Positions 32,735 to 42,109 of a stretch of DNA of 53,860 bases are shown here, piece after piece. The notes beneath the pieces are model-generated. The model had not been told where the DNA came from, ran no database searches, and saw only the letters and a program-made list of their open reading frames with translations. The DNA is taken from positions 1 through 53,860 of the forward strand of contig CANPTH010000028.1 of assembly GCA_947576945.1 (NCBI GenBank), written 5' to 3'. The position numbers and the translations under genes are program-made. Source of the stretch: an uncultured Lachnospiraceae bacterium. GTDB taxonomy: Bacteria > Bacillota > Clostridia > Lachnospirales > Lachnospiraceae. Position 1 is the stretch's first letter; each line of letters opens with the position of its first letter.

Positions 32735-34993
32735 TCAGCTGCCAGACGGAACGACCCGTGCGATGGTCTCCAACAGGATCGGAACATCGATGGGTTTCGT
32801 CAGGTGGGCATTCATGCCGCTTTCTGTGGACAGCCGCTTGTCGCTCTCAAAGGCATTGGCGGACAGGGCGATGATCGGAATATGAGAAAGGACAGGGTCT
32901 TCCAGCCTGCGAATGGTTTCTGCGGCTTTGCGTCCGTCCATCACGGGCATCTGGATATCCATGAGGATAAAGGCATATTCTCCGGGCCGGGAGGCCTGAA
33001 GTTTCTCGATGGCCTGCAGGCCGTCCGCTGCTGTCTCGATGCAGAAACCCAGCTCCTGCAGCAGCTCTGTCTCGATCTCAAGATTGATCTCATTGTCGTC
33101 TACCAGAAGAATCTTACGGCCGACCAAAAGGGCATGGGTGTGATCGATATTACTGTCCGGTGTGGAAGGGCTGCTCTGCTGTCTGAGCGTGAGCGTGACC
33201 GTAAAAGTGCTTCCCTGGCCGGGAGTACTGTCGGCGCTTATCGTTCCATTCATGGTCTCTACGATATTCTTGACGATGGTAAGACCCAGGCCGGTGCCGT
33301 AGATACCGCTGAAAGTAGTATTCCGTTCTCTTTGAAAAGGTTCGAAAATATGCTGTAGAAAATCCTGGCTGATACCGATACCGGTATCTCTGACTGTAAA
33401 CTGGTAAACGGCATGGTCGTTTGGAAGCTGTTCTTTCCTGAGGGCGATCAGGTCAATGCGGCCGTTGGCCTCCGTATATTTTACGGCATTGCCGGCCAGA
33501 TTCAAAAGAATCTGCGTCAGTTTCTCGTGATCGCTGTATACATCGCTCTGCTGCAGACCGGAAAGATCGGTATGCAGGGTGATTTTCTTATCCTCGGCCT
33601 GAGGCTGGGTCGTCATTCTCACTTCGTTCATGATATCCACCAGACTGCAGGGAGATTCCTTAAGGAGGATATCCTTGGATTCCATCCAGGAGATTTCGAG
33701 AATCTGCTCGATCATATCCAGAAGCTGACGGCCGGCCACATTGATTTTGTCGAGATAAGCATCCACCATGGAAGCGTCGTCAAGATATTTTCTGGCAAGG
33801 GCCGTATAGCCGAAGATGGCATTCAACGGCGTGCGCATGTCATGCGACATGTTGGAGAGAAAGGTGTCTTTTGTGTTATTGGCGGTCTTGGCCTGATCCA
33901 GAGCTTCCTGCAGTGCCTTATGCTGCTTCATTTCGTGCAGGATCTCGTCGTCAACCCGCCGGTAACCGATGACGATCTGGGAAATCCGGGCGTTGCTGCC
34001 GACATTAACAACACGCAGCTGCAGATACTGCGTTTCGCCGCCTGAAATAATGCGGTAATTTATATAGTAAGTCTTATTCTCGGATAATTTTGCGCGTATA
34101 TAATCAGGATCCGTGGCGTTTGCCACAAGCTGACGGTCTTCCGGATGCACCCAGGTGGATACATAGTCCTGTGTATACCATCGGAGGCCGCGGGTTCGGT
34201 TCGGATCCTGAAAAACCTGCTCCGTCCGCACACTCAGTCGATAGGGCAGTATGGTATCCGAGTCAAGATCCACGTACAGGATGGATTCATAGTTGATGCT
34301 GAGTCCTTCGATCACTTCCAGGCGGCGCAGATGTTCCTGATAGATCAGACGGCGCTCCTCGTCGTAAGATTCGATCAGGGTGCGCAGCTTAAGTTCACTT
34401 TCCGCGGCGGCATTCTTAATCATAGCTCGTTGTTCCGTCAATTGGCGCTGCCTTTTCTCGGTGGCATCACTGATAAAGACATAGAAAATATCGCCGATGG
34501 ACTGGCTGTGCACGAAATGGCCGTAATCCTCGATCCAGCGGATCTCGCCGTCCCTGCGGATGATGCGGTATTCCACATAGTCCAGATCGTACTTGCTCTG
34601 GGAAATCTGTTTCCGAATGCTTTCTTCCACGGACGAAAGATCTTCCGGATGAACCATTCCCTTAAAAGAGTTTCCGGTCAGGCGGCGGAATTCCTCTGCT
34701 GTCTCGCATTGGAAGATGCGCAGAAGCGCTTGATTTACGTAAATAATCTGCTCCTTGTCATCGGCATGGTAGATAAAAAAGCCGCCCGGCATCTGGTTCA
34801 TAAACCGGATGATCCCGTTTGGGACGTGATCACTGTGCTCCTCCAGCATGGCAGGCAGAGGCTGCATGGAAGACGCGGCTTTCAGGTTACCGATCGTAGA
34901 GAGAAAGTCAGGGTCGCCGTCCGCGTGATCGGAAATATTAAGCAGGGTCAACATGTATTCGATTATATTGGAATCCGTCGGATATTCGTTCAT
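32735..34993 (-). CDS. Hybrid sensor histidine kinase/response regulator with PAS domains
   Basis: The protein is 752 aa and has no membrane segment. Two PAS-like domains lie at about 60-180 (FFIYHADDKEQIIYVNQALL, WIEDYGHFVH) and 235-345. A coiled linker leads to the HisKA domain with phospho-His H384 in SNMSHDMRTPLNA, the HATPase with NLAGNAVKYT, DTGIGIS and GTGLGLTIV, then a C-terminal receiver with DD in LLVDDNEIN, D679 in LMDIQMPVMDG and the LTKPID lysine. It senses an internal signal and phosphorylates its own receiver. No separate output protein or phosphotransfer protein is adjacent, so the pathway is unknown. Confidence 0.92.
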   Translation of the reverse strand: MNEYPTDSNIIEYMLTLLNISDHADGDPDFLSTIGNLKAASSMQPLPAMLEEHSDHVPNGIIRFMNQMPGGFFIYHADDKEQIIYVNQALLRIFQCETAEEFRRLTGNSFKGMVHPEDLSSVEESIRKQISQSKYDLDYVEYRIIRRDGEIRWIEDYGHFVHSQSIGDIFYVFISDATEKRQRQLTEQRAMIKNAAAESELKLRTLIESYDEERRLIYQEHLRRLEVIEGLSINYESILYVDLDSDTILPYRLSVRTEQVFQDPNRTRGLRWYTQDYVSTWVHPEDRQLVANATDPDYIRAKLSENKTYYINYRIISGGETQYLQLRVVNVGSNARISQIVIGYRRVDDEILHEMKQHKALQEALDQAKTANNTKDTFLSNMSHDMRTPLNAIFGYTALARKYLDDASMVDAYLDKINVAGRQLLDMIEQILEISWMESKDILLKESPCSLVDIMNEVRMTTQPQAEDKKITLHTDLSGLQQSDVYSDHEKLTQILLNLAGNAVKYTEANGRIDLIALRKEQLPNDHAVYQFTVRDTGIGISQDFLQHIFEPFQRERNTTFSGIYGTGLGLTIVKNIVETMNGTISADSTPGQGSTFTVTLTLRQQSSPSTPDSNIDHTHALLVGRKILLVDDNEINLEIETELLQELGFCIETAADGLQAIEKLQASRPGEYAFILMDIQMPVMDGRKAAETIRRLEDPVLSHIPIIALSANAFESDKRLSTESGMNAHLTKPIDVPILLETIARVVPSGS

Positions 34994-35451
34994 GGTAAAT
35001 CGAAACCTCCATCTTGCGGCCAGACAACGGATATGTCATAGTATGCCAACATAGTTACGGATAATTGTATCATAGATTGGCTGTGTTGTCATTACCTTAT
35101 ATTATGTATACAAAACCGGATTGATTCTATAAAGTAAAAATATTGACTGTATATCAGGATGAATTGACACCCGGGTTTGGCGTATGACAAGAAATTTTTG
35201 TGAGTCAACAGGAAACCTGATATAATGGGGACAAGATGATTTATTAATAGATATGTAACAGAATCATTTCGACTGGACGGTCAATATTTGAAAGGAATAC
35301 TGTAAATGAAAAAGAAAAGCTTTATAAACTGATACAGAAATCTGAAGAACGAATTGGAAATAATTCGGGGCGGCAAAGAGGGAATTGTAAAAAAATGCGG
35401 CCTGCGGAAGCGGGAAAGAATGAGCAGAGATCCAGAGAAGGGAGAAGAGGG
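34994..35451. other. Divergent intergenic region
   Basis: It separates the hybrid kinase from the Hsp70-like gene. It holds the promoter at 35198-35226 for the plus-strand genes and a tiny frame at 35306-35332 (MKKKSFIN) with AAAGGA upstream. No CIRCE-type heat-shock operator was seen. Nothing else was recognised. Confidence 0.45.
35198..35226 (+). promoter_or_regulatory. Promoter of the Hsp70-like/J-like pair
   Basis: -35 TTGTGA (35198-35203) and perfect -10 TATAAT (35221-35226) with a 17-base spacer. The leader would be about 220 bases. Confidence 0.55.
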
Positions 35452-37182
35452 ATGGCGGTCATTGGAATTGATCTGGGAACGACCAACAGCCTGGCGGCAT
35501 ACTGGAAAGACGGCAGGGCAGAGCTGATCCGGGATGAGAACGGCGCGGTGCTGCTGCCGAGTGTAGTCGGATATGTGGAGGATGAGGGATTTGTGGTGGG
35601 AGAGGCGGCGAAGGAGAGGCTGTTGACACATGCCGGGGATACGGCGGCTTCTTTTAAATGCTTTATGGGTACTGCGAGGGAGTATACATTGGGCGGCAAA
35701 ACCTGCACGCCCATGGAGCTTTCCGCTATGGTGCTGGAACGGATCAGGAAGAACGCGGCCTTTTACCTGCAGGAAGAGATTGAAGAAGCGGTGATCACGG
35801 TACCGGCTTATTTTAACGACAGACAGCGCAGTGATACGAAGAAGGCGGCACAGATCGCAGGACTTAAGGTTGAGCGGCTGATCAATGAGCCGTCCGCGGC
35901 GGCGTTGGCCTGCCGGATGCAGTGCGGGGAAGAGGATCAGACGCTGCTGGTCTTTGATTTTGGCGGCGGTACGCTGGATCTGTCCTATGTGGAATGCTTT
36001 GACAATGTGATCGAGATCATAGCCGTGGCCGGGGACAATCATCTGGGCGGAGACGATATCGACAGGGCGGTGGTACAATATTTCTGCCGGGAAAACGGGC
36101 TGGAAGAAGAGGGGCTGAGCGTCGGGGAGCAGGCTGCTGTCCGGAAACTGGCAGAGCAGTCCAAGTGCGGGCTGAGTACCCAGTCGGAGGTGAGGATGGA
36201 AGTGGAGCTGGGCGGCAGGCTTTGTCGGGCCGTGCTCAACGAGGATATTCTTTTTGAGATCTGTATGCCGCTCTTTGCGAAGATCAAGCAGTTGTTCATT
36301 CATATTCTGGAGGATGCGGATTCCAGAATTTCCCAGATTGACGATCTGGTCATGGTGGGCGGTTCTTCGAAATTACAGGTTGTGAAGCGTTTTCTCACCG
36401 AATTGCTGGGCAAGGAGCCGGTGGTGCTTGGGGATACGGACCGGGTGGTGGCCATGGGAGCGGGCGCCTATGCGGGTATCCGGCAGCGCGGGGAGGAGAT
36501 CAGGGATATGCTGCTCACCGATGTCTGTCCCTTTACACTGGGGATCGGCGTCACCAACAGGAATCACCGGGATAAGAATATTTTGAGTCCGATGATCGAG
36601 CGCAACGCGACGCTGCCGATGTCCGTCCGCAACAGATTCGTGACCACGGGCGACTATCAGAAAGAGATTTCCGTAAAGATCTATCAGGGAGAGGAATACT
36701 ATGCAGATGACAATATTTTTCTGGGAGAAGTGCGGATAGATGTGGTGCCCAAACCGGCCGGGCAGGCCTGGATCGAGGTACAGTTCACCTATGACATTAA
36801 CGGAATTTTGCATGTGGCGGTGGAGAACGAACTGGCACAGCAGAAACAGATCCTGCTGGCGAATCAGACGCTCAGTGAGGCAGAGCTGGAGCGGTACCGG
36901 AAAGAAATGGAACAGATCATGCTGCCGCCCATCCAAAAGCCGGAGAACCAGAGGATGCTGGCCCGGTTCATCGAATATTTTGAGAACAGTGTCGGCGAAA
37001 GGCGGGAAAGGGTGGCGGAGATGATCGATCAGATCACCGCCGGCCTGTGCAGCGGCAGGAAGAAGGAGATCAGGAATGCGGAGGAGATGGCTCTGCACTG
37101 GCTGGAACAGATGGAACGAGAAGAGGATATTCAGGAAATCCTGTTGTTTGACGGGGCATTGAAAGGGGATTGGTTGGAATGA
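35452..37182 (+). CDS. Hsp70-family chaperone-like ATPase (HscC/DnaK paralogue)
   Basis: The protein is 576 aa from the ATG at 35452, shorter than DnaK (about 610-640). Hsp70 motifs: VIGIDLGTTNSLAAYW, TVPAYFNDRQRSDTKKAAQIAGL, LINEPSAAALA, LVFDFGGGTLDLSY, NHLGGDDIDR and VGGSSKLQVVK. A substrate-binding-like beta region (MIERNATLP, IKIYQGEEYYADDN) and a short helical lid follow. It lacks the usual long Gly-rich C-terminal tail. Its stop overlaps the start of the J-like gene by four bases, so the pair is translated together. No grpE or dnaJ neighbours are present, so this is a specialised Hsp70 system, not the housekeeping one. Confidence 0.88.
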   Translation: MAVIGIDLGTTNSLAAYWKDGRAELIRDENGAVLLPSVVGYVEDEGFVVGEAAKERLLTHAGDTAASFKCFMGTAREYTLGGKTCTPMELSAMVLERIRKNAAFYLQEEIEEAVITVPAYFNDRQRSDTKKAAQIAGLKVERLINEPSAAALACRMQCGEEDQTLLVFDFGGGTLDLSYVECFDNVIEIIAVAGDNHLGGDDIDRAVVQYFCRENGLEEEGLSVGEQAAVRKLAEQSKCGLSTQSEVRMEVELGGRLCRAVLNEDILFEICMPLFAKIKQLFIHILEDADSRISQIDDLVMVGGSSKLQVVKRFLTELLGKEPVVLGDTDRVVAMGAGAYAGIRQRGEEIRDMLLTDVCPFTLGIGVTNRNHRDKNILSPMIERNATLPMSVRNRFVTTGDYQKEISVKIYQGEEYYADDNIFLGEVRIDVVPKPAGQAWIEVQFTYDINGILHVAVENELAQQKQILLANQTLSEAELERYRKEMEQIMLPPIQKPENQRMLARFIEYFENSVGERRERVAEMIDQITAGLCSGRKKEIRNAEEMALHWLEQMEREEDIQEILLFDGALKGDWLE

Positions 37183-40100
37183 ATACTTACTGGCAGCTGT
37201 TAGGCATCAGCCCGACAGGGGATAAGAAAGAGATCAGGCGGGCTTTTGCGGCGCAGTCAAGGCTGCATCATCCGGAAGAAGAGCCGGAATATTTCGTGCA
37301 GTTGAATCAGGCGTATAAAGAGGCGCTCCGTGAGGCGGCAGCGATGGAGAAGAACGCGGGCAGGGAAACAGATGCGGGCGAATTTGTGTTGGCTGATACA
37401 GGCAGACCGGTAGAGGTGGGCGGCTCTGAGCGGGACAGACCGGACAGGGAAGTATGCATAGGCGGTTCTGAGCAGGGGAGAACAGTAAAAGAAACAGAGG
37501 AGAACGGTTCTGCGCCGGCCGGTACAAATGAGACGGCGCCGGCCCAGCCTTCCCTTTTGGAGAGGATGTTGGATGCCGAGCAGAGTTCGATCCAAAGAAG
37601 TATGCAGGAAGGGGCCCTGCATGACCTGATCCTGCTCTTTGAGAATCCGAAGCAGGCGAAACAGGTGGATACCTGGCGGCGGTTTTTTCTCTCGGAGGCG
37701 TTTCTGGGGGAGCAGTTTTCGGAAGAATTCGGCAAAGGGCTTGCCTCTTATGTGATGCAGCAGACGTTATACCCCTGGGATAACCTGCCGATGGGATTTC
37801 TGCAGGAGCTGGCCATCGCCTACGCCTTTGTACCGCATTTTGCCGGGGAAGAATATCTGGAAGGCAAAAAATATCCGAAGGAGTGGTACAAGGTTTCTGT
37901 GGAGAATACGTTTCCGGCCAGAAAGCACGTGGCGGAAATCTTCAATATGCAGGGGGTGGACTGCGACTTGAAAGCCATGACCAGGAAGATCTTAAATCAG
38001 CCGGCCAATAAGGTGCGGCACAATTCCTTTTCTGATTATCTGACATTGAAGGAGATGGAGGCAGGCGGACAGCTGACGGAGGAGGAGCGGGAGACATGGC
38101 AGCATATACTGGGCATGAGTCAGGAATTCTATCTGTTCGAGCGGAACGGGAAGAAACCCGGCAGCGGCGACTATGAGTCCCGCAGTGAATGCGGCGTCAA
38201 ACTGTATGTGCAGTGGCTCAAGGACACGCAGCTGCCGGCGTGCGTGCTGAAAACCCTGTATTTGAAATACCGGTTTCAGGAACTGGCCCACAGCAGTACC
38301 AGAGGGTTGTACGGCGCCTTGAAGGAACAGGTGCTGCGGCAGTTTCCTGATATTGAGGAAGTGTTGTTTGCCGATGACGGAACGGAACAGCTGATCAAAA
38401 AAGTTTACATAACTCTGGCAAAGATCATCAATGACCATCAAAACAATTATGAAAAGTCGATCTATGAGGAGACGCCGGAGATACAGGAGCGGGTGGCAGC
38501 ATTTTTTGCCATGCCGGAATGGAAACGCCTGCAGAAAGAACGAGGACTGTTTGAACGGATCTATGACGGGGCGAAAAGGTTTGTCATGCCGGGCACGCTG
38601 GCCGAGGGGCTGATCCGGTATCTGTCTGCAGGGGCGTTTCCGGAACCGAAGTGCATGGAACTGATGGAAAGTCTGATCAGGTCGCTGTCCACGCAGCGAA
38701 ATTGCCGGGAACTTGATTACCTCTGTGCGCTGGAGCTTCCCCGGCTGGCGCCTGAAAAGATTGACGGCGGCAGCGCGGATTTCTGGCAGTATTTCCTGAT
38801 GCGCGGATTCGGTTACCGGCACAGGGCAGTCCGGGGAAAGTGGGAGGCGGATTATATCTATGTAGAGAACGGGCAGTGTTACCTGCCTGCCTATATCAAT
38901 TATCTCTATGCGCCGTCCCGGGCGTGGCAGAAGGTTTTTACGGGGTTTGATGAGGAGCAGGCGCGCATTGCTGCTCCAGTGAGCGCTGTGTGCAGTCTGC
39001 CGGACGGCAGGCAGCTGCGGGTGGAATTTCACTACCATTACTGTCTGTATTTTGTGGAGGAAGTACCGGTGACGGCTCCGGTATTGACGTTCCGGGAGCT
39101 GGAGGAATATGCGCCGCGGCTGGAAGCGTGCACGGACTTTTTCTTCCTGCTGGCGGTGACGGCCATCGAGGAGCAGGAGCGGCAGGAGGCAGCGGAGTTG
39201 ATCGAAGGATGGCTTGCGAAGATTTTCGTGCATCAGCCGGTGCGGCCGGTGATCGCGGGCCTTCTGGCGGCCGACAATGACCGTCTGCCAAAGGATACGG
39301 CGGCGGTTCTGTACGAGGAGCAGGAAAGGTTCTGTTTCCGCGCGGTGGTAACGCGAAGCGGCCTGCAGATCTTCCGGCAGGTGGATTTTGGCTGGGAGGA
39401 CAGGATCTTCCGCTGGTCGGAGTTTGGCTGGAGGGCCTATCCGCTGCCTGTCCGGATAAGAGAAGAAGCGGCGGCCGCGGCCGGCAGATCGGAGGCGTCT
39501 GCTGCGGACACAACGGCTCTGGCGGCGCAGGCGCTTCATCTGCTGCGGCAGCCGGATCAGGTGCGGCGTGCCGCCTATGCGGTGGGAGATATGGACGTCC
39601 GGCAGAAGACGGCGGTGATCCTGGAAGCTATGGGCTATGAAAAGAACCGGGAAGGGTACTGTGTGCTTCGTTACGGCACCGGGCAGGAAAGAAGACACGA
39701 CAAAGTATTTTACGGGGCACAGCTGCCTTTCGGCCACTCGATCAGGGCACAGTCTACGGAATACGAGAGAAGCAGGAACTATCTGACGTCTGTGTCCAAT
39801 ACAAGGATCAAGGAGGGAAAGCAGCTGCTCGCGCGCTTCGGCTGGGGCTTCAAATATTCCCATAAATCCGATTACGGCCCGATGTATCTTTATCTGGGGG
39901 AGAGCGGACGATATTTCGCCTACGGCTCGGTCAGGATGCACAGGGCAGACACCATGACAGACCTGTTGGCGGATTTCTACGGCGACGAGTTTGCGGGGGT
40001 GACGGCGGTAGAGGCGTATGAGGGATGCCTTTCCGTTTCCAGGCTGGACCACCGGCTGGAATATTGTTACCGGCAGGACGATTTTCTGCAGTCGATACAC

Positions 40101-40565
40101 AGTATGGAAGATACGGATGTGGATGTCTTTACCAGATTTGGCGGGCGGCTGTTGTTTGAGGCTTTCAGGGAATGGCTGGATGCCGTGCTCGCACCGGGGA
40201 TACCGCAGTGGGTCAACAATATCGTGATCGGGACAGACCCGGAGAGAAACGGGGCGTTGTTCTTCGTGGGTCTGCATGTGGAGGCGGTACACGCCGGATT
40301 TGACTTTGGCGATGAGGAGATGGGGGAAGTATTGGCAGAGGAGGCTCTTCCGGAGGAGGAAGAGCCGGAGCAGTACCACGAACCCCATATACCGCAGGTG
40401 CCGCTTCTTGTCTGGGAAAAGGGAGCAGATGCAGACGAAAGAAATACGTCCCTCAATGAAGCGCTGCAGTGGTATCTGGAGACGGGCAGCCATGCGGATA
40501 TACTGAAAGAAGACGGCATCCGGATCGAAGTTGTGTGCTGCAGCGTGGATGCCTGTCGAGATTAA
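37179..40565 (+). CDS. Large protein with N-terminal J-like domain; rest unknown
   Basis: The protein is 1128 aa. Residues 2-55 look like a J domain (YWQLLGISPTGDKKEIRRAF), but the invariant HPD is HPE (H31-P32-E33). A Gly/Glu/Thr-rich linker (about 60-125) with a twice-repeated GGSE-type segment follows. The remaining ~1000 residues are soluble, without signal peptide, membrane helices or recognised catalytic motifs. Coupled to the Hsp70-like gene by an ATGA overlap, so it is probably its dedicated co-chaperone or client-binding partner (inference). Similar J-like/Hsp70 pairs occur in other Lachnospiraceae (from memory). Confidence 0.75.
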   Translation: MNTYWQLLGISPTGDKKEIRRAFAAQSRLHHPEEEPEYFVQLNQAYKEALREAAAMEKNAGRETDAGEFVLADTGRPVEVGGSERDRPDREVCIGGSEQGRTVKETEENGSAPAGTNETAPAQPSLLERMLDAEQSSIQRSMQEGALHDLILLFENPKQAKQVDTWRRFFLSEAFLGEQFSEEFGKGLASYVMQQTLYPWDNLPMGFLQELAIAYAFVPHFAGEEYLEGKKYPKEWYKVSVENTFPARKHVAEIFNMQGVDCDLKAMTRKILNQPANKVRHNSFSDYLTLKEMEAGGQLTEEERETWQHILGMSQEFYLFERNGKKPGSGDYESRSECGVKLYVQWLKDTQLPACVLKTLYLKYRFQELAHSSTRGLYGALKEQVLRQFPDIEEVLFADDGTEQLIKKVYITLAKIINDHQNNYEKSIYEETPEIQERVAAFFAMPEWKRLQKERGLFERIYDGAKRFVMPGTLAEGLIRYLSAGAFPEPKCMELMESLIRSLSTQRNCRELDYLCALELPRLAPEKIDGGSADFWQYFLMRGFGYRHRAVRGKWEADYIYVENGQCYLPAYINYLYAPSRAWQKVFTGFDEEQARIAAPVSAVCSLPDGRQLRVEFHYHYCLYFVEEVPVTAPVLTFRELEEYAPRLEACTDFFFLLAVTAIEEQERQEAAELIEGWLAKIFVHQPVRPVIAGLLAADNDRLPKDTAAVLYEEQERFCFRAVVTRSGLQIFRQVDFGWEDRIFRWSEFGWRAYPLPVRIREEAAAAAGRSEASAADTTALAAQALHLLRQPDQVRRAAYAVGDMDVRQKTAVILEAMGYEKNREGYCVLRYGTGQERRHDKVFYGAQLPFGHSIRAQSTEYERSRNYLTSVSNTRIKEGKQLLARFGWGFKYSHKSDYGPMYLYLGESGRYFAYGSVRMHRADTMTDLLADFYGDEFAGVTAVEAYEGCLSVSRLDHRLEYCYRQDDFLQSIHSMEDTDVDVFTRFGGRLLFEAFREWLDAVLAPGIPQWVNNIVIGTDPERNGALFFVGLHVEAVHAGFDFGDEEMGEVLAEEALPEEEEPEQYHEPHIPQVPLLVWEKGADADERNTSLNEALQWYLETGSHADILKEDGIRIEVVCCSVDACRD

Positions 40566-40662
40566 AAACCGGCGGTGGTTTTCGATAGTGTATTTGGAAA
40601 CTAAAAATGGACTTGAAGAAGCACTGATTCGTTCTGGTTGGAAGTATGAGGAGACGGTATGA
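40549..40662 (+). pseudogene. Possible C-terminal gene remnant coupled to the histidine kinase
   Basis: A 37-codon frame (MPVEIKNRRWFSIVYLETKN and LEEALIRSGWKYEETV) overlaps the J-like stop and ends with TGA overlapping the kinase ATG (ATGA). It lacks a ribosome binding site. The coupling suggests it is the tail of an earlier gene, perhaps a response regulator lost from this operon. The family is not recognised. Confidence 0.3.
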
Positions 40663-41741
40663 GCATAAAAGATGATTTCACTTTGCGGACTGTTCGCAAA
40701 AAGATCATTATGGTTTCCAAAATCGCAGGAATGATACTGATCATTTCTTATATTATATCGACAAGGCTGCCTGTCGATCCGGATCTTTCTTTCTGGATCT
40801 GGCTTTGTTTTGTAATGATGATGGTTTTAGTGATCAACTACCTGATGGGACGCTTTATTTCAAGACCTGTTTCCCGGTTAAACCAGGCGGCCCGCCAGAT
40901 GGCGCAGCTTGATTTTTCCGCGCCCTGTAACGTTAATACAAATGACGAGTTTGGCGAGTTATCCCAAAACCTCAATAAAATGTCTCAAAATCTGCAGCAG
41001 ACCCTTTTACAGTTACAAACGGCAAACAGTCAGATGGAAAAAGATATCGAACAGAAAAAACGGTTGTTGACAGAGCGGAAAGAACTGGTGGACAGCCTTT
41101 CCCATGAGATGAAAACACCGCTGGGGATTATCCGGGCTTATGCCGAGGGTCTGCAGGATGAAGGGGATGAGACAAAAAGGCAAAAATATGCCGAGGTGAT
41201 CGTCACGGAAACGGAACGTCTGAATGTGCTCATCACGACGTTGCTTGATCTGTCCGCACTGGAAAACGGAGCTTCGCAGCTGCAGCCTGAACGCTTTGAC
41301 TTTGTCGAATTTCTGGAAACGGTTGCCGGACGCCTGCTGATCGACACTCCGGAGGCCGATTTTGAACTGCAGTATGAGCTGCCGGAACAGGCGGTTTATG
41401 TGAATGCGGACCGGGGCAGGATGGAGCAGGTATTGGATAATCTGATCGTCAATGCAAAACGGAATGTAAACCCGGGCGGCGTTTTGAAAGTATCGCTGAA
41501 AGAGAATGACGGCGTTTTGGACTTCTCCATTTTTAATCAGGGGCCGCCGATCCCGCAGGAAAACCTGTCAAAAATCTGGACAAAATTCTATCGTGACAGA
41601 AATTCCAAATACAGCGGTTCGGGGCTGGGGCTGGCAATCGTGGCACAGATTCTGTCCATGCAGAATCTGCCTTACGGCGTTTCCAATCAACCGGACGGCG
41701 TTGTGTTTTACTTTTCTGTTCCTGCTGTAAGTAATAGTTAA
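40659..41741 (+). CDS. Membrane sensor histidine kinase
   Basis: The protein is 360 aa. Two membrane helices (about 18-36 and 44-64) are separated by a very short external loop, followed by HAMP (65-117), a coiled coil, HisKA with H149 in SLSHEMKTPLG and HATPase (DNLIVNAKRN, SKIWTKFYRD, GSGLGLAIV). The tiny outer loop suggests it senses membrane stress or partners with a transporter (intramembrane-sensing type). No response regulator gene lies next to it, only a fragment upstream. GAGGAG precedes the ATG. Confidence 0.88.
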   Translation: MSIKDDFTLRTVRKKIIMVSKIAGMILIISYIISTRLPVDPDLSFWIWLCFVMMMVLVINYLMGRFISRPVSRLNQAARQMAQLDFSAPCNVNTNDEFGELSQNLNKMSQNLQQTLLQLQTANSQMEKDIEQKKRLLTERKELVDSLSHEMKTPLGIIRAYAEGLQDEGDETKRQKYAEVIVTETERLNVLITTLLDLSALENGASQLQPERFDFVEFLETVAGRLLIDTPEADFELQYELPEQAVYVNADRGRMEQVLDNLIVNAKRNVNPGGVLKVSLKENDGVLDFSIFNQGPPIPQENLSKIWTKFYRDRNSKYSGSGLGLAIVAQILSMQNLPYGVSNQPDGVVFYFSVPAVSNS

Positions 41742-41750
41742 TGACATCAC

Positions 41751-41824
41751 AATTTCTGCGTCCGGCTCCTGCCAAAGCCATATACGGAAGCTTTTGCAGG
41801 ATCGAACGCAGAAATTTCTGTTTT
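41751..41824 (+). terminator. Terminator of the histidine kinase gene
   Basis: AATTTCTGCGT (41751-41761) pairs with ACGCAGAAATT (41806-41816), inner TCCTGC/GCAGGA extends the stem, and a T-rich run follows. Confidence 0.65.
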
Positions 41825-41882
41825 CCATATCTGTTGTAGTTCCATTCTGATAATCCACAATCTGTCAAAAGAGTCATTTTTA

Positions 41883-41976
41883 CCTCCATTCCGAAGCGTT
41901 TTACGCTGAGGACGCGAGCAGAATTTCAGATTCTGCTCTGCGATCAACAGAATTTGTGACGCTTCGGCACAAATTC
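41883..41976 (-). ncRNA. Pseudoknot-forming leader element, copy D
   Basis: On the minus strand P1 is GAATTTGT (41976-41969) with ACAAATTC (41957-41950). P2 is CCGAAGCGT (41967-41959) with ACGCTTCGG (41899-41891), 9 bp and perfect. GAATGGAGG and an ATG (41877) follow. Between the stems is an extra hairpin, AGCAGAAT-ttcag-ATTCTGCT (41917-41937). No real gene follows on this strand, so the copy looks orphaned. In copy C one P2 pair is a mismatch; in D it is restored. Confidence 0.6.
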
Positions 41977-41978
41977 CT

Positions 41979-42019
41979 GGTTGAATAAATTGCTCATCAG
42001 AGAATTTATTCAACCTTTT
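41979..42019 (+). terminator. Perfect 13-bp hairpin upstream of the ECF sigma gene
   Basis: GGTTGAATAAATT (41979-41991) pairs perfectly with AATTTATTCAACC (42003-42015) and is followed by TTTTC. It insulates the ECF operon from upstream or terminates minus-strand transcripts. Confidence 0.6.
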
Positions 42020-42109
42020 CACGAAAAACAAAATCCAAAAAAATTTAGAAAAAAGCCGCACATCTGCCGGGCTGTTTCGTTATACATTATGAGAGGAGTG
42101 ATACGGGAC

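Larger units (their letters stand above)
41742..42109. other. Intergenic region with terminators and pseudoknot copy D
   Basis: Contains the kinase terminator, pseudoknot copy D on the minus strand and a second hairpin before the ECF sigma gene. A minus-strand frame from 41877 overlaps the kinase gene and is not supported as a protein. Confidence 0.45.

Noticed and set aside
35306..35332. Tiny leader peptide MKKKSFIN before the Hsp70-like gene
   Set aside because: AAAGGA is well placed, but eight codons without codon bias towards one amino acid and no attenuator give no support. A one-base loss in the A-run would join it to the next frame; too speculative.
35041..35451. CIRCE heat-shock operator before the Hsp70-like gene
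   Set aside because: No TTAGCACTC-N9-GAGTGCTAA or close variant found.
41533..41877. Minus-strand frame of 115 codons behind pseudoknot copy D
   Set aside because: It has GGAGG and ATG, but most of it is antisense to the histidine kinase and composition looks non-coding. No family recognised.
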